DNA from: Pseudomonas sp. Choline-02u-1
Lineage (GTDB): Bacteria; Pseudomonadota; Gammaproteobacteria; Pseudomonadales; Pseudomonadaceae
Assembly: GCF_002836515.1 (NCBI RefSeq)
Contig: NZ_PJBC01000004.1
Coordinates: forward strand, 62,001-126,000
Direction of reading: 5' to 3'
DNA length: 64,000 bases
This document shows, in pieces, positions 27,144-40,709 of this stretch (position 1 is the stretch's first letter; the number at the start of each line of letters is the position of its first letter). Under the pieces are notes generated by a model. The model was given only the letters and a program-made list of their open reading frames with translations. It was not told the origin of the DNA and did not search any database. The translations under genes were made by a program, and so were the position numbers.

Positions 27144-28211
27144 TCACTCGTGATACTGCGCCGACAACTCATGCACCGCACGCAGGAACGCACCGGCATG
27201 TTCCGGATCAACTTCCGGCGTGATGCCGTGGCCGAGGTTGAACACGTGGCCGCTGCCCTTGCCATAACTGGCGAGGATGCGCCCGACTTCAGTGCGGATC
27301 GCTTCCGGTTTGGCGTAGAGCACGGTCGGGTCCATGTTGCCTTGCAGCGCGACCTTGTCGCCGACGCGGGCGCGGGCGTTGCCGATGTCGCAGGTCCAGT
27401 CCAGGCCCAGAGCATCGGCGCCGGCTTCGGCGATGCTTTCCAGCCACAGGCCGCCGTTCTTGGTGAAGAGGATCACCGGCACTTTGCGGCCGTCGTTCTC
27501 GCGGATCAGGCCGCTGACGATTTTCTTCATGTAGGCCAGGGAGAATTCCTGATACGCCGCCGCAGACAGGTTGCCGCCCCAGGTATCGAAAATCTGCACC
27601 GCTTGTGCACCGGCCATGATCTGGCCGTTGAGGTAGGAGGTCACCGACTGCGCCAGTTTATCCAGCAGCAGGTGCATGGCTTGCGGGTTGTCGTAGAGCA
27701 TGGCTTTGGTCTTGCGGAAGTCTTTCGACGAGCCACCTTCGACCATGTAGGTCGCCAGGGTCCACGGGCTGCCGGAGAAGCCGATCAGCGGTACGCGGCC
27801 GTTGAGCTCGCGGCGGATGGTGCTGACCGCATCCATTACGTAGCCAAGATCCTTGTGCGGATCGGGGATCGGCAGGGCTTCGATGTCAGCCATCGTGCTG
27901 ACGACTTTCTTGAAGCGCGGGCCTTCGCCGGTCTCGAAGTACAGGCCCTGGCCCATGGCATCGGGAATGGTGAGGATGTCGGAAAACAGGATCGCCGCGT
28001 CCAGTTGCGGATAGCGGTCGAGTGGTTGCAGAGTGACTTCGCAAGCGAATTGCGGATTCATGCACAGGCTCATGAAGTCGCCGGCGTGGGCACGGCTGGC
28101 GCGGTACTCCGGCAGGTAGCGACCGGCCTGGCGCATCATCCACACGGGGGTGACGTCAACGGGTTGCTTGAGCAGGGCGCGGAGGAAACGGTCGTTCTTC
28201 AGGGCAGTCAT
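27144..28211 (-). CDS. hemE: Uroporphyrinogen decarboxylase
   Basis: Cytoplasmic heme-pathway enzyme that removes four carboxyl groups from uroporphyrinogen III to give coproporphyrinogen III. It has 355 residues, the family length. The N-terminal signature [16 protein letters not shown] holds the substrate-binding Arg; the catalytic Asp is expected in [16 protein letters not shown], and [16 protein letters not shown] is the second conserved block. It stands alone on the minus strand, ends at the shared terminator, and is separated from gltD by a REP pair. Confidence 0.97.
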   Translation of the reverse strand: MTALKNDRFLRALLKQPVDVTPVWMMRQAGRYLPEYRASRAHAGDFMSLCMNPQFACEVTLQPLDRYPQLDAAILFSDILTIPDAMGQGLYFETGEGPRFKKVVSTMADIEALPIPDPHKDLGYVMDAVSTIRRELNGRVPLIGFSGSPWTLATYMVEGGSSKDFRKTKAMLYDNPQAMHLLLDKLAQSVTSYLNGQIMAGAQAVQIFDTWGGNLSAAAYQEFSLAYMKKIVSGLIRENDGRKVPVILFTKNGGLWLESIAEAGADALGLDWTCDIGNARARVGDKVALQGNMDPTVLYAKPEAIRTEVGRILASYGKGSGHVFNLGHGITPEVDPEHAGAFLRAVHELSAQYHE

Positions 28212-28333
28212 GTCGGCATCCGGAAAAAAAGTGCGGGCATTTTCTCAGAGCGCGACGCAAAAGGCACGGATGTGGGTCAGCCTTTTGTCTATCGGGTCAA
28301 TTTGTCGCGTTATCTTGAACACGCAGAAACCAA

Positions 28334-28421
28334 AGTGGGAGCGGGCTTGCTCGCGAAAGCGGTGGGGCAGTCGACACATTTGTGACTGATACACAGCATT
28401 CGCGAGCAAGCCCGCTCCCAC
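28334..28421. repeat. REP pair (family A)
   Basis: Inverted GTGGGAGCGGGCTTGCTCG units about 45 nt apart, between gltD (downstream end) and the hemE upstream region. Confidence 0.9.
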
Positions 28422-28452
28422 AGTTTTGATCATGTTTCAGCTTGAAATGTGC

Positions 28453-29904
<1,452 letters not shown>

Positions 29905-32900
29905 TCACTGCGGGTTGGCACGAGTGCTGGAAAGCAGGGTTTTCAAGCTGGCAGCCTTGGGCTTGACCAACCAGAAACGCCGCAAGTAATCGTCGAGGTT
30001 CTCGGCGAGTTCACGACCCCACTCGCTGTCGGTTTCGGCGACGTACTCGTTCAGCACGTTCTGCAGGTGGCTGCGATAGGCTTCCATCGCTTCGCCGCTG
30101 ATCCGCTGGATTTCCACCAGTTCGTGATTGACCCGGTCAACGAAGGTGTTGTCCTGATCGAGCACGTAGGCGAAACCACCGGTCATGCCCGAGCCGAAGT
30201 TGTAACCGGTCTTGCCCAGCACGCAGACGAAACCACCGGTCATGTACTCGCAGCAGTGATCGCCAGTGCCTTCCACGACGGTGTGGGCACCGGAGTTACG
30301 CACGGCAAAACGCTCGCCGGCGGTGCCAGCGGCGAACAGCTTGCCGCCGGTGGCGCCGTACAGGCAGGTGTTACCGATGATTGCGCTTTCCTGAGTTTTA
30401 TAAACGCTGCCCTTCGGCGGCACGATCACCAGCTTGCCGCCGGTCATGCCTTTGCCGACGTAGTCGTTGGCATCGCCTTCCAGGTACATGTTCAGACCGC
30501 CGGCGTTCCACACGCCAAAGCTCTGCCCGGCCGTGCCCTTGAAGCGGAAGGTGATCGGCGCCTTGGCCATACCCTGGTTGCCGTGCTTGCGGGCGATTTC
30601 GCCGGATATCCGCGCGCCGATCGAACGGTCGCAGTTGCAGATGTCCAGATCGAACTCGGCGCCGCTCATGTCGTTGATCGCCGGCGCGGCCAGCTCGACC
30701 ATTTTTTCCGCGAGCAGGCCTTTGTCGAACGGCGGGTTGCGCTCAACACCGCAGAACTGCGGCTTGTCCGCCGGAATGTGATCGCTGCCCAACAGCGGCG
30801 TCAGGTCCAGGTGATGTTGCTTGGCGGTCTGGCCTTCGAGGATTTCCAGCAGATCGGTACGACCGATCAGCTCTTCGAGGGAGCGCACACCGAGTTTGGC
30901 CAGCCACTCACGGGTTTCTTCGGCGACGTAGGTGAAGAAATTCACCACCATGTCGACGGTCCCGATGTAGTGATCCTTGCGCAGCTTCTCGTTCTGGGTC
31001 GCGACGCCGGTGGCGCAGTTGTTCAAGTGGCAGATGCGCAGGTATTTGCAGCCCAGCGCGATCATTGGCGCGGTGCCGAAGCCGAAGCTTTCAGCGCCGA
31101 GAATGGCGGCCTTGATCACGTCGAGGCCGGTTTTCAGGCCGCCGTCGGTTTGCACTCGGACTTTGCCGCGCAGGTCGTTGCCGCGCAGGGTCTGGTGAGT
31201 TTCAGCCAGGCCGAGTTCCCACGGCGCGCCAGCGTACTTGATCGAAGTCAGCGGCGAAGCACCGGTGCCACCGTCGTAGCCGGAAATGGTGATCAAGTCC
31301 GCGTAGGCCTTGGCCACACCGGCGGCGATGGTGCCGACGCCCGCTTCTGCTACCAGCTTCACCGACACCAGCGCCTGCGGGTTGACCTGCTTCAAGTCGA
31401 AGATCAGCTGCGACAAGTCTTCGATCGAGTAGATATCGTGGTGTGGCGGTGGCGAAATCAGGGTCACGCCCGGCACTGCGTAACGCAGCTTGGCGATCAG
31501 CCCGTTGACCTTGCCGCCCGGCAGTTGCCCGCCCTCGCCCGGCTTGGCGCCTTGGGCGACCTTGATCTGCAGCACTTCGGCGTTGACCAGGTATTCCGGA
31601 GTCACACCGAAACGGCCGGTGGCAACCTGCTTGATTTTCGAGCTCTTGATGGTGCCGTAACGCGCCGGATCTTCACCCCCTTCGCCGGAGTTGGAACGCG
31701 CACCGAGGCGGTTCATGGCTTCGGCCAGGGCTTCGTGTGCTTCCGGCGACAATGCGCCCAGCGAGATACCAGCGGAGTCGAAGCGCTTGAGCACCGATTC
31801 CAGCGGCTCGACTTCACTGATGTCCAGCGGCGTGTCGAGGGTCTTGACCTTGAACAGGTCGCGAATCATCGACACCGGACGGTTGTCCACCAGCGAGGTG
31901 TATTCCTTGAACTTGGCGTAGTCGCCCTGCTGCACAGCGGCTTGCAGCGTGTTGACCACGTCCGGGTTGTAGGCGTGATATTCGCCACCGTGGACGAACT
32001 TCAGCAGACCTCCCTGCTGGATCGGCTTGCGCGGACTCCAGGCTTCGACGGCCAGCGCTTTCTGCTCGGCTTCGATGTCGACGAAACGCGCACCCTTGAT
32101 GCGGCTCGGCACGCCACGGAAGCTCAGCTCGCAGACTTCTTCGGACAGGCCGATGGCCTCGAACAGCTGCGCACCACGATACGAAGCGATGGTCGAGATA
32201 CCCATCTTCGAGAGGATCTTCAGCAGACCTTTGGTGATGCCTTTGCGGTAGTTCTTGAACACCTCGTAGAGGTCGCCCAGGACTTCACCGGTACGGATCA
32301 GATCGCCCAGCACTTCGTAAGCCAGGAACGGATACACCGCCGAGGCGCCGAAACCGATCAGTACGGCGAAGTGATGCGGGTCACGTGCGGTCGCGGTTTC
32401 AACCAGGATGTTGGAATCGCAACGCAGGCCTTTTTCGGTCAAGCGGTGGTGCACTGCACCGGTCGCCAGCGAAGCGTGGATCGGCAGCTTGCCCGGGGCG
32501 ATATGGCGGTCGCTGAGGACAATCTGGGTACGCCCGGCGCGCACGGCTTCTTCAGCCTGATCGGCAACGTTTCGGATCGCCGCTTCGAGGCCCAGGCTTT
32601 CGTCGTAGTTGAGGTCGATGATCGCCCGTTCGAAACCCGGACGGTCGAGGTTCATCAGCGAACGCCACTTGGCCGGGGAAATGACCGGCGAGCTGAGGAT
32701 CACGCGCGAGGCGTGTTCCGGCGACTCCTGGAAAATGTTGCGCTCGGCGCCGAGGCAGATTTCCAGCGACATCACGATCGCTTCACGCAGCGGGTCGATC
32801 GGCGGGTTGGTCACCTGCGCGAACTGCTGACGGAAATAATCGTACGGCGTGCGCACACGCTGGGACAGCACGGCCATCGGCGTGTCATCGCCCATCGAGC

Positions 32901-34350
32901 CAACAGCTTCGTAGCCTTGCTCGCCGAGCGGACGCAGTACCTGATCGCGCTCTTCGAACGTGACCTGATACATCTTCATGTACTGCTTGAGCTGATCGAC
33001 GTCGTAGAACGCCGAACCGTGGTCGTTGTCTTCCATGGTCGCCTGAATGCGCAGGGCATTCTTGCGCAGCCATTGCTTGTACGGATGACGCGACTTCAGA
33101 CGGTTGTCGATCGCATCGGTGTCGAGGATCTGCCCGGTTTCGGTGTCCACGGCGAAGATCTGGCCAGGGCCGACGCGGCCCTTGGCGAGCACGTCTTCGG
33201 GCTGGTAGTTCCACACGCCGATTTCCGACGCGAGAGTAATGAAGCCGTTTTTGGTGGTGACCCAGCGCGCCGGACGCAGACCGTTCCGGTCGAGCAGACA
33301 CACCGCGTAGCGACCGTCGGTCATGACCACGCCGGCCGGGCCGTCCCACGGCTCCATGTGCATCGAGTTGTACTCGTAGAATGCACGCAGATCCGGGTCC
33401 ATGGTTTCGACGTTCTGCCACGCAGGCGGGATGATCATCCGCACGCCACGGAACAGGTCGATGCCACCGGTGACCATCAACTCGAGCATGTTGTCCATGC
33501 TCGAGGAGTCGGAACCGACGCGGTTGACCAGCGGGCCGAGTTCTTCCAGATCCATCAGATCATTGGTGAACTTGGTCCGACGGGCCTGAGCCCAGTTACG
33601 GTTACCGGTGATGGTGTTGATTTCGCCGTTGTGCGCAAGGAAGCGGAACGGCTGCGCCAGCGGCCATTTCGGCAGGGTGTTGGTGGAGAAGCGCTGGTGG
33701 AACACGCAAATCGCGGTTTGCAGGCGCTCGTCGCTCAGGTCTGGATAGAACGCGGCCAGGTCGGCCGGCATCATCAGGCCTTTATAGATGATGGTCTTGT
33801 GCGAAAAGCTGCAGATGTAATGATCGGTGTCAGCGGCGTTGGCCACCGATGAACGGCGACGGGCGCTGAACAGCTTCACGGCCATGTCCTGATCGCTCAG
33901 GCCTTCGCCGCCGATGTAGACCTGCTCGATCTGCGGCAGGCGTTCAAGGGCAAGGCGGCCGAGGACGCTGGTGTCGATCGGCACTTTGCGCCAGCCGATC
34001 AGTTGCAGTCCTTCAGCAAGGATCTCGCGGTTCATGTTCTCGCGAGCAGCTTCGGCCTTGGCCGGATCCTGATTGAAGAACACCATGCCCACCGCGTATT
34101 GCTTGGGCATTTCGACGCCGAAGCTTTCCTGGGCAATGGCTCGCAGGAAGGCGTCGGGTTTTTGAATCAGCAGACCGCAACCGTCACCGGTCTTGCCGTC
34201 GGCATTAATCCCACCGCGGTGGGTCATGCAGGTCAGGGCCTCGATGGCCGTTTGCAAAAGGGTATGACTGGGCTCGCCCTGCATATGAGCTATCAGGCCG
34301 AAACCGCAGTTATCCTTGAATTCATCTGGTTGGTACAGACCTGCTTTCAT
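29905..34350 (-). CDS. gltB: Glutamate synthase (NADPH) large subunit
   Basis: The 1481-residue alpha subunit of GOGAT. A 14-residue propeptide ([14 protein letters not shown]) precedes the N-terminal nucleophile Cys15 of the class II glutaminase domain ([13 protein letters not shown]). The FMN/2-oxoglutarate synthase domain ([19 protein letters not shown]) and the 3Fe-4S cysteines ([12 protein letters not shown]) follow, and the C-terminal beta-helix region is glycine-rich. Ammonia from glutamine tunnels to the synthase site. The ATG at 34350 gives the usual N-terminus; a GTG two codons upstream (34356) is possible. It forms an operon with gltD. Confidence 0.97.
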   Translation of the reverse strand: MKAGLYQPDEFKDNCGFGLIAHMQGEPSHTLLQTAIEALTCMTHRGGINADGKTGDGCGLLIQKPDAFLRAIAQESFGVEMPKQYAVGMVFFNQDPAKAEAARENMNREILAEGLQLIGWRKVPIDTSVLGRLALERLPQIEQVYIGGEGLSDQDMAVKLFSARRRSSVANAADTDHYICSFSHKTIIYKGLMMPADLAAFYPDLSDERLQTAICVFHQRFSTNTLPKWPLAQPFRFLAHNGEINTITGNRNWAQARRTKFTNDLMDLEELGPLVNRVGSDSSSMDNMLELMVTGGIDLFRGVRMIIPPAWQNVETMDPDLRAFYEYNSMHMEPWDGPAGVVMTDGRYAVCLLDRNGLRPARWVTTKNGFITLASEIGVWNYQPEDVLAKGRVGPGQIFAVDTETGQILDTDAIDNRLKSRHPYKQWLRKNALRIQATMEDNDHGSAFYDVDQLKQYMKMYQVTFEERDQVLRPLGEQGYEAVGSMGDDTPMAVLSQRVRTPYDYFRQQFAQVTNPPIDPLREAIVMSLEICLGAERNIFQESPEHASRVILSSPVISPAKWRSLMNLDRPGFERAIIDLNYDESLGLEAAIRNVADQAEEAVRAGRTQIVLSDRHIAPGKLPIHASLATGAVHHRLTEKGLRCDSNILVETATARDPHHFAVLIGFGASAVYPFLAYEVLGDLIRTGEVLGDLYEVFKNYRKGITKGLLKILSKMGISTIASYRGAQLFEAIGLSEEVCELSFRGVPSRIKGARFVDIEAEQKALAVEAWSPRKPIQQGGLLKFVHGGEYHAYNPDVVNTLQAAVQQGDYAKFKEYTSLVDNRPVSMIRDLFKVKTLDTPLDISEVEPLESVLKRFDSAGISLGALSPEAHEALAEAMNRLGARSNSGEGGEDPARYGTIKSSKIKQVATGRFGVTPEYLVNAEVLQIKVAQGAKPGEGGQLPGGKVNGLIAKLRYAVPGVTLISPPPHHDIYSIEDLSQLIFDLKQVNPQALVSVKLVAEAGVGTIAAGVAKAYADLITISGYDGGTGASPLTSIKYAGAPWELGLAETHQTLRGNDLRGKVRVQTDGGLKTGLDVIKAAILGAESFGFGTAPMIALGCKYLRICHLNNCATGVATQNEKLRKDHYIGTVDMVVNFFTYVAEETREWLAKLGVRSLEELIGRTDLLEILEGQTAKQHHLDLTPLLGSDHIPADKPQFCGVERNPPFDKGLLAEKMVELAAPAINDMSGAEFDLDICNCDRSIGARISGEIARKHGNQGMAKAPITFRFKGTAGQSFGVWNAGGLNMYLEGDANDYVGKGMTGGKLVIVPPKGSVYKTQESAIIGNTCLYGATGGKLFAAGTAGERFAVRNSGAHTVVEGTGDHCCEYMTGGFVCVLGKTGYNFGSGMTGGFAYVLDQDNTFVDRVNHELVEIQRISGEAMEAYRSHLQNVLNEYVAETDSEWGRELAENLDDYLRRFWLVKPKAASLKTLLSSTRANPQ

Positions 34351-34701
34351 AGACACTTTCTCACCAGGCTGCCTCTATTCGAGGCAAATTTCTTTTCAAT
34401 TCAACCACTTGCGTTCCGCGCCGAACGTACGCCGGCTTAGCGGGGGCAAAAGGGTGGTCATTGTACACAGCGACACAGAGGCTCACAAATTTGACGACGA
34501 ACTGTCGCAAATTCATGTCGCATTTGTGAAAGGTTTAAAGCGATCTGCTGTGCTAGTCAAAACTTTTTTAAATTCTGACCGCAACGACTCAAAGACTACT
34601 GTGACGCAGACACCACAAGGCACGCGGCCTTTTCAGGCGGCGCGCACTCATGGAGATTTTGAGGTGCCGGGAGAGGCGGCCTGGGTAAGGCCGCCGAATC
34701 T
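34351..34701. other. Intergenic region upstream of gltB
   Basis: About 350 bp without a supported gene. It holds the putative gltB promoter (34460-34488) and, further upstream, AT-rich sequence with repeated GTCGCAAATTC/GTCGCATTTG motifs (about 34504-34530). A GC-rich hairpin (34675-34695, GGCGGCC/GGCCGCC) lies just past the end of the SPOR-protein gene; it lacks a T-run and is at best a weak terminator. Confidence 0.6.
34460..34488 (-). promoter_or_regulatory. Sigma-70 type promoter for gltBD
   Basis: On the minus strand: TTGTGA (-35, 4 of 6), 17-nt spacer, TACAAT (-10, 5 of 6). The predicted start is near 34453, giving a leader of about 100 nt before gltB. Confidence 0.5.
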
Positions 34702-36306
34702 TCAGCGAGTTGTTGCCAGTTCCTGTTGGACGCTGGCGACAGTGCGAGGCCAAGGTTTACCAGCCTGAACCTTCGCTGGCAAGGCCTTGATGGCAGAAAC
34801 GGCCGCATCACGATTGGCAAAATTGCCGTAGGTGATCACATACAGCGGCTTGCCGTTGAGGACTTTCTTGAAATAACGGTACTCACCGCCCTGCTCCTTG
34901 ACGAAGTTCTGCGCGGCGGTTTCCGAGCTGGTGCCGAGGATCTGCACCACGTAGTTGCCGGTCGGCTGACCGGCGTACCAGCTGCCACCGGCGGCTTTGG
35001 CGACGGTGACCGGCTTGTCGGCAGGCTTGGTGGCGGTGGCCGGTTTGGCCGGTGCCGGTGCCGGTTTCGCGGCTGGCGCAGGCGTAGCCGGAGCAGGTTT
35101 GGCCGTGGCGATCTGCGTCGGTGCCGGGGTTGGCGCCGGCTTGGCGGCAGGGGTCGGAACCGGCGTCGGCGCGGGGCCGGCCGGAACGCCCGCAGGCGGC
35201 GCGGAGGTGGTCACGGTTGGCGGGGTATCGCTGGAGCCTTCCAGCGGCACACCGTCGTCGCCTTCGGTGATGCCACCGGCGGCTTCGGCCAGCGGGCCAC
35301 GCATGACCGGCTGCGAGTTGCCGACCAACGGCAGCGGCATCGGCTGAGTGTTGCCGGCGAATTCGACGGACGGGTTGGCGCCATTCACTGCGCCCTGACC
35401 CAGTGGCAGTTGCGCCTGTTCATTGGCCGGAGCACCGGTGGTCGGTGCCTTGCTGCGACCCGGCATCAGCCAGGCGGCGGCAACCGCGACCACAACGACG
35501 GCGGAAATCGCCAATACGTGTTTCTTCGGCATGTTGAACCCCATACTTGGACGCTTGACCGCAGAGCGGCTGGCAATCATGACTTCGATCAGTGCATCGC
35601 GAGCGACCTGGTTGATGTTGCCAGGCCAGCCCTCGGAGCTTTCGTGAATATCAGAGATCTGATCTGCAGTGAAAAGTTCGACACCCCGGCCCGCGCCTTC
35701 CAGCCGCTGGTCGAGATATTCGCGGGTCTCTTCTTCGGTGTACGGCTGCAATTCGATGACGTGGAAACGCTCTTCTTCGAGCTGCAACGCCTCGAGCTGA
35801 GCGATCAGCGACGACTCGCCGAACAGGAACACATGCGGACGACCTTCCGGCGTGCCGGCGCCGAGCGCCATCAATGCTTCCAGCGCGGACTCGTCGAGCT
35901 GCTCGGCATCGTCCACCAGCAGATAGACTTCCTGCCCGGTCAGACCCAGTTGCACCACCTGCTCGAGAATCGCGCCGACCTCGGCCTGCGCGACATCCAG
36001 CGCCTGCGCCACCTGACGCAGCACGCCGGCCGCGTCACCGGCGCCACGGGCGGAAACCACTACGCTCTGCACCGATTGTTTGTTGGTGCTGGCCACCAGC
36101 GCCTGCCGCAGCAGGGTCTTGCCGCTGCCCTGCGGGCCGGTGACCACCAGCAGCAGCTGGCTGTAGCGCGCCAGATGATGCAGCTGACCCAGCACCGGTT
36201 TGCGCTGGGCCGGAAAGAATTTGAAGCCCGGCACCCGTGGCGCGAACGGGTCGTGACTTAACTGGAAATGGCCGAGAAACGCCTCGTCGGCATGCAAACT
36301 AGTCAT
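34702..36306 (-). CDS. DamX-like AAA ATPase with C-terminal SPOR domain
   Basis: A 534-residue inner-membrane protein. An N-terminal ExeA-like AAA domain has Walker A TGPQGSGKT (near residue 57) and Walker B VYLLVDDAEQ. A single transmembrane helix lies near residues 261-281, then a long Pro/Ala-rich periplasmic linker (about 350-440), and finally a SPOR domain (NYVVQILGTSS to the end) that binds denuded septal peptidoglycan. It likely links cell division to other envelope functions. The gene follows aroB by 10 bp, as in many gammaproteobacteria where damX follows aroKB. Confidence 0.9.
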   Translation of the reverse strand: MTSLHADEAFLGHFQLSHDPFAPRVPGFKFFPAQRKPVLGQLHHLARYSQLLLVVTGPQGSGKTLLRQALVASTNKQSVQSVVVSARGAGDAAGVLRQVAQALDVAQAEVGAILEQVVQLGLTGQEVYLLVDDAEQLDESALEALMALGAGTPEGRPHVFLFGESSLIAQLEALQLEEERFHVIELQPYTEEETREYLDQRLEGAGRGVELFTADQISDIHESSEGWPGNINQVARDALIEVMIASRSAVKRPSMGFNMPKKHVLAISAVVVVAVAAAWLMPGRSKAPTTGAPANEQAQLPLGQGAVNGANPSVEFAGNTQPMPLPLVGNSQPVMRGPLAEAAGGITEGDDGVPLEGSSDTPPTVTTSAPPAGVPAGPAPTPVPTPAAKPAPTPAPTQIATAKPAPATPAPAAKPAPAPAKPATATKPADKPVTVAKAAGGSWYAGQPTGNYVVQILGTSSETAAQNFVKEQGGEYRYFKKVLNGKPLYVITYGNFANRDAAVSAIKALPAKVQAGKPWPRTVASVQQELATTR

Positions 36307-36316
36307 CGGAATCGTT

Positions 36317-37417
36317 TTAACCTTTAAGCTGAGCCAGGGCGCGGTAATCCGCTCCCAGCGTGGCCTGTAGAACCTCTTTCGGATAATCGTCGGTCACTAC
36401 CGCTTCGCCCATCCGGCGCAGCAGCACCAGGCGCAGACGACCGTCGATCACTTTTTTATCAATTGCCATGTGTTGGAGAAAATCGGCTTCGGTCATCTCT
36501 GTCGGCGGAATGACCGGCAAGCCGGCACGCTGGAACAGACGAATGCCGCGATCACGCTCCTGCTCGCTGATCCAGCCCAGGCGCGCGGACATTTCCAGCG
36601 CCATCACCGTGCCCGCCGCCACCGCCTCGCCATGCAGCCAGACACCATAGCCCATGTGGGTTTCGATGGCGTGGCCGAAGGTGTGGCCGAGGTTGAGCGT
36701 GGCGCGTACGCCGGTTTCCTTTTCATCGGCACCGACCACCGCAGCCTTGGCCGCGCAGGAACGCTCAATTGCATAAGTCAGCGCGGTTTGATCCAGCGCG
36801 CGCAGGGCGTCGACGTTTTCTTCGAGCCAAGTCAGAAACGGTTCGTCGCAGATCAGACCGTACTTGATGACTTCCGCCAGGCCCGCCGACAGCTCGCGTT
36901 GCGGCAGGGTTTTCAGCGATGCGGTATCGATCAGCACCACGTTCGGCTGATAGAACGCGCCGACCATGTTCTTGCCCAGCGGATGGTTGATCCCGGTCTT
37001 GCCGCCGACCGAGGAATCGACCTGCGACAGCAGCGTGGTAGGAATCTGGATGAATTCGACACCGCGCTGATAACAGGCGGCAGCGAAACCGGCCATGTCG
37101 CCGATCACCCCGCCGCCCAAGGCGATCACGGTGGTGCGGCGGTCATGACGGGCGGTCAGCAAACCATCGAAAATCAGTTGCAGGGTTTCCCAGTTCTTGA
37201 AGGCTTCGCCATCAGGCAACACCACCGAGATCACCGAGAACTGCGCAAGGCTGCGGGTCAGACGTTCGAGATAGAGCGGCGCGACGGTTTCGTTGGAGAT
37301 GATTGCCACCTGCCGCCCATGGATATGCGGCGCCAGCAGTTCCGGCTGATCCAACAGACCTTCGCCAATATGAATCGGGTAGCTGCGCTCGCCTAGATCG
37401 ACCTTGAGTGTCTGCAT
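36317..37417 (-). CDS. aroB: 3-dehydroquinate synthase
   Basis: Second step of the shikimate pathway: converts DAHP to 3-dehydroquinate using NAD and a metal. It has 366 residues. The NAD/phosphate-binding [19 protein letters not shown] lies near residue 105, [16 protein letters not shown] holds active-site Lys/His, and the metal-ligand motif is GHTFGHAIE. The ATG at 37417 matches the family start ([15 protein letters not shown]); a longer frame to 37516 is not supported. It is transcribed with aroK upstream and the SPOR-protein gene downstream. Confidence 0.97.
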   Translation of the reverse strand: MQTLKVDLGERSYPIHIGEGLLDQPELLAPHIHGRQVAIISNETVAPLYLERLTRSLAQFSVISVVLPDGEAFKNWETLQLIFDGLLTARHDRRTTVIALGGGVIGDMAGFAAACYQRGVEFIQIPTTLLSQVDSSVGGKTGINHPLGKNMVGAFYQPNVVLIDTASLKTLPQRELSAGLAEVIKYGLICDEPFLTWLEENVDALRALDQTALTYAIERSCAAKAAVVGADEKETGVRATLNLGHTFGHAIETHMGYGVWLHGEAVAAGTVMALEMSARLGWISEQERDRGIRLFQRAGLPVIPPTEMTEADFLQHMAIDKKVIDGRLRLVLLRRMGEAVVTDDYPKEVLQATLGADYRALAQLKG

Positions 37418-37569
37418 GTGTCCCCACAGTGAAGATGGAAGCAGGCATCCTGCCCTGAAATTATTGGTGTTCTGCGGCCTGTAGCGGTATGACGCCGCTC
37501 GACCGGCATCCGCCACACCCTCGGCAAACGCTGACAGGACGCCGAGGATAGCGCATTTCTGGCGCTGCT

Positions 37570-38088
37570 TTAACGGGGTGGCAATTGCGCGAGGCGGTCG
37601 AGAATGTCGAGCACCACCATGCGTGGCGGCCGCTCGTCGGTTTCCACCACCAGATCGGCGATTTCCCGATAAAGGGGATCACGGATCTCGAGCAGGTCGC
37701 GCAGGGTTTTCGCCGGATCGGCAGTACGCAACAGCGGCCGATTGCGATCGCGGGAAGTGCGGCCGACCTGCTGTTCGACGGAGGCGTGCAGATACACCAC
37801 GCGCCCGCCTTCATGCAGGGCCTTGCGATTGGCATCACGCATCACCGCGCCGCCGCCAGTCGCCAGCACCACGCCGTCGAATGCGCACAGCTCGGCGATC
37901 ATCGCCTGCTCACGATCACGAAAGCCGGGCTCGCCTTCCTTGTCGAAGATCCATGGGATATTGGCACCCGTGCGCAGCTCAATTTCCTTGTCGGAATCCT
38001 TGAACGGCAGGCGCAGCTCTTTGGCCAGCAATCGGCCGATGGTGCTTTTGCCAGCACCCATCGGTCCTACAAGTATCAAATTTCGCAC
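37570..38088 (-). CDS. aroK: Shikimate kinase
   Basis: A 172-residue nucleoside-monophosphate-kinase fold enzyme that phosphorylates shikimate at the 3-hydroxyl with ATP. Walker A is GPMGAGKST (residues 8-16); the shikimate-binding D-S-D region (FKDSDKEIE), FRDREQAMI and the GGG motif (LATGGGAV) follow, and the lid is around [11 protein letters not shown]. It lies 4 bp downstream of pilQ, the familiar pilMNOPQ-aroK-aroB arrangement of Pseudomonas. Confidence 0.97.
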   Translation of the reverse strand: MRNLILVGPMGAGKSTIGRLLAKELRLPFKDSDKEIELRTGANIPWIFDKEGEPGFRDREQAMIAELCAFDGVVLATGGGAVMRDANRKALHEGGRVVYLHASVEQQVGRTSRDRNRPLLRTADPAKTLRDLLEIRDPLYREIADLVVETDERPPRMVVLDILDRLAQLPPR

Positions 38089-38092
38089 AGAA

Positions 38093-40171
38093 TCAACGAC
38101 TCACAGCAATCGCCTGGTTATTCATGATACGCGGAGTGAGAAATACCAGCAGCTCGGATTTTTTCTCCGAAACCACATCACGCCGGAAAAGGCGGCCAAG
38201 ATACGGCACATCGCCAAGAAATGGCACCTTATCTACAACCTTGCTCTGAGTATTTGAAAAAACACCGCCGATAACGATGGTCTCGCCGTCATTGACCAGC
38301 ACTTTCGCGTTGACCTCGTTTTTCTTGATCGGCGGTACATCCTGCACTTTGTTCAGGTAGTCCGGCTCGTCCTTGGTGACCTTGACCTCCATGATGATGC
38401 GGTTGTCCGGGGTGATTTGCGGGGTGACTTCCAGCGACAGTGAAGCCTCCTTGAACGACACCGAAGTCGCGCCGCTGGAGCTCGCTTCCTGATAGGGGAT
38501 CTCGGTGCCCTTGAGGATCTTTGCGGTTTCCTTGTCCGAGGTAACCACCTTCGGCTGCGAAACGATTTCGCCGTTGCCGGTTTTCTCCATCGCTGTCAGC
38601 TCCAGATCCAGCAATACGTTGTCGGTGATGAAAGCGATGCCTATTCCCGAGGTATTGTTGACCGTGCCCATATCGACGAACGGCGAGTTGGTGCCGGTGC
38701 TGCCCGGCGTACCGATGGTACTCGACGATCCGTTGACCCCGGAGGCGTTCCAGTTGCCCTTGTTCTGCACCGAACCGCCCCAGCGCACGCCCAGACTCTT
38801 GTCGTAATCGACGTTGGCCTCAACGATGCGTGCCTCGATCATCACCTGGCGCACCGGAATATCCAGTTGCGCCACGATTCGCCGTAATTCGTCGAGGCGA
38901 TCCTGGGGCTGGTAGGCAATGATGTTGTTGGTCCGCTCATCGACGGTAATCGAACCGCGCTCATCGGCTCTCGCCTCGGCACTGGTCACCGACTGGAACA
39001 GCTTGGCAATGTCTGCGGCCTTGGCGTAATTGACTTGCAGCAGCTCGCGACGCAATGGCGCCAGCTCGGCGATCTGTTTTTGCGACTCCAGTTCCTGGCG
39101 CTCGCGCGCGGCAATTTCGTCGGCCGGCGCGACCAGCAGCACGTTACCTATTTTGCGTTTATCCAGACCTTTGGTTTTCAGCACCAGATCCAGCGCCTGA
39201 TCCCACGGCACGTTCTGCAAGCGCAAAGTGATGCCACCCTGCACCGTATCGCTTGCCACGAGGTTGAGGTTGGTGAAGTCAGCGATCAACTGCAGCACCG
39301 AGCGCACATCGATGTCCTGGAAATTCAGCGAGAGCTTGTCGCCGACATAGGCCTGACGGTCGGCGTTGCGCTTTTGCAGGTCGTCGACGCTCATCGGACG
39401 AACGCTCACGGTGAGCTTGTTGTCGGTCTGAAACGTGGAATAGTCGAAGGTGCCGCTGGGCTCGACGCTGATCACCGTGCGATCGCCGGTAACTGCTGCG
39501 TTGACGAACTGCACCGGGGTGGCGAAGTCCTTGACGTCGAGGCGCACGCGGAGTTTTTCCGGCAATTGCGTGCGAGCGAAGCTGAGGATGATCTTGCCGT
39601 CGTGCTCCTGAATATCCGGGGCGATGGTCGGATCTGAGAGGTCGATGACCACGTTGCCTTCACCCTCGGTACCGCGCTGGAAATCGACGCCGCGAATCGT
39701 CCGACTGCGCGGCAGCGAAGATCGGCTGGGAGCCGCAGCAGTGGTGGCAGCACGCGGCGCAACGGCGGCCGGGCGAGGGGCCGCGGCGGAGGCGCCCTGA
39801 CCGATCACCACAAACAGATGATTGCCCTCGACTCGCGTGGTGTAGGGCGCCAACTGCGTCAGGCTGACAATCAGCCGCGTACGGTCCTTGGCTTCGGCTA
39901 CCGTGGCCGTGCGCGCGTTGCCGCTGCCCAGATCAAGATTCCTGTTGACCAACTGGCTGGTCACGCCTGGCAGATCCAGCGCGATGCGCGCCGGTGATTC
40001 GGTTTTGTAGCCCTTGGGCTGTGGTGGCGGGCCGTCGAACGAGAGCTTCAGTTCGACGCGGTCACCCGGCAGCGCGGCAACATCCAGCGCTTTCAGATTG
40101 GCCGCCAGTACCATCGGTGACAGCAGCGCTATCCATAGCGAAAAACCGAGGGTGGAGAAAATCCTGTTCAT
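38093..40171 (-). CDS. pilQ: Type IV pilus secretin PilQ
   Basis: The 692-residue outer-membrane secretin through which the type IV pilus passes. A signal peptide (cleavage after VLA, near residue 23) is followed by two AMIN domains that bind peptidoglycan (about residues 28-125 and 158-260). The secretin short N-domain ([22 protein letters not shown]), N1 domain and C-terminal secretin pore ([32 protein letters not shown]) come after. It ends the pilMNOPQ set and is followed at once by aroK. Confidence 0.97.
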   Translation of the reverse strand: MNRIFSTLGFSLWIALLSPMVLAANLKALDVAALPGDRVELKLSFDGPPPQPKGYKTESPARIALDLPGVTSQLVNRNLDLGSGNARTATVAEAKDRTRLIVSLTQLAPYTTRVEGNHLFVVIGQGASAAAPRPAAVAPRAATTAAAPSRSSLPRSRTIRGVDFQRGTEGEGNVVIDLSDPTIAPDIQEHDGKIILSFARTQLPEKLRVRLDVKDFATPVQFVNAAVTGDRTVISVEPSGTFDYSTFQTDNKLTVSVRPMSVDDLQKRNADRQAYVGDKLSLNFQDIDVRSVLQLIADFTNLNLVASDTVQGGITLRLQNVPWDQALDLVLKTKGLDKRKIGNVLLVAPADEIAARERQELESQKQIAELAPLRRELLQVNYAKAADIAKLFQSVTSAEARADERGSITVDERTNNIIAYQPQDRLDELRRIVAQLDIPVRQVMIEARIVEANVDYDKSLGVRWGGSVQNKGNWNASGVNGSSSTIGTPGSTGTNSPFVDMGTVNNTSGIGIAFITDNVLLDLELTAMEKTGNGEIVSQPKVVTSDKETAKILKGTEIPYQEASSSGATSVSFKEASLSLEVTPQITPDNRIIMEVKVTKDEPDYLNKVQDVPPIKKNEVNAKVLVNDGETIVIGGVFSNTQSKVVDKVPFLGDVPYLGRLFRRDVVSEKKSELLVFLTPRIMNNQAIAVSR

Positions 40172-40184
40172 TGTTCGACTTCCA

Positions 40185-40709
40185 CTATGAGTGCTCTTTC
40201 AAAGGAATGGTGCGCGGCCGCTCCAGCCAGGCGCCGTCGCCGTCGGGCACAATCTCGACGACATCGACCTGGGTTGCAGTGATGGCGACGATGCGGCCAT
40301 CGTTGCGCCCCAGGTAGTCGCCGACCTTGAGGCGATGCACCCCGCCCGCGCCGCGCAGCAGCGCAAACGAGCCCGAGGCATTGGCAATCGTGCCGACCAT
40401 TTCGAATTGCTCGATATTGAACCCTTCAAGGTATTGCTTGACCCGGTTGGGGTCGGGTTTGACGTTGCGCGAGCCGTGCTTCTGCCCAGCCAGATCAACC
40501 CGTGCCTGGCGCGAAAATGGGCTGCGCAGGTTGGCGGCGCTGTAGGTGAATGTGGGGTAAGACCGAAATGTCGGCGTTGGTTCAATCTTGCCCGCTGGCC
40601 GCAGGCGCACTTCGTTGAGGTAGGCGTCGAGGTCGCTGAAGTCATCGCCGCCACCGCAGCCGCTCAACGCCAGCATCATCGGCAGGACCAGATAACGAAT
40701 CGGGGTCAT
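40185..40709 (-). CDS. pilP: Type IV pilus lipoprotein PilP
   Basis: A 174-residue inner-membrane lipoprotein of the pilus alignment complex that connects PilNO with the PilQ secretin. The signal sequence ends in the lipobox LALSGC (Cys near residue 18), followed by an extended region and a C-terminal beta-sandwich (VGTIANASGSFALL, VHRLKVGDYLGRNDGRI). It overlaps pilO by 4 nt and lies 13 bp before pilQ. Confidence 0.96.
   Translation of the reverse strand: MTPIRYLVLPMMLALSGCGGGDDFSDLDAYLNEVRLRPAGKIEPTPTFRSYPTFTYSAANLRSPFSRQARVDLAGQKHGSRNVKPDPNRVKQYLEGFNIEQFEMVGTIANASGSFALLRGAGGVHRLKVGDYLGRNDGRIVAITATQVDVVEIVPDGDGAWLERPRTIPLKEHS

Noticed and set aside
30067..33852. A 1261-codon open frame on the plus strand opposite gltB
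   Set aside because: It lies wholly antisense to gltB, has no recognisable domain, and its composition is what GC-rich codon bias produces on the opposite strand.
34675..34695. GC-rich hairpin after the DamX-like gene as a firm terminator
   Set aside because: The stem is good, but no T-run follows on the minus strand, so it is only mentioned in the intergenic entry.
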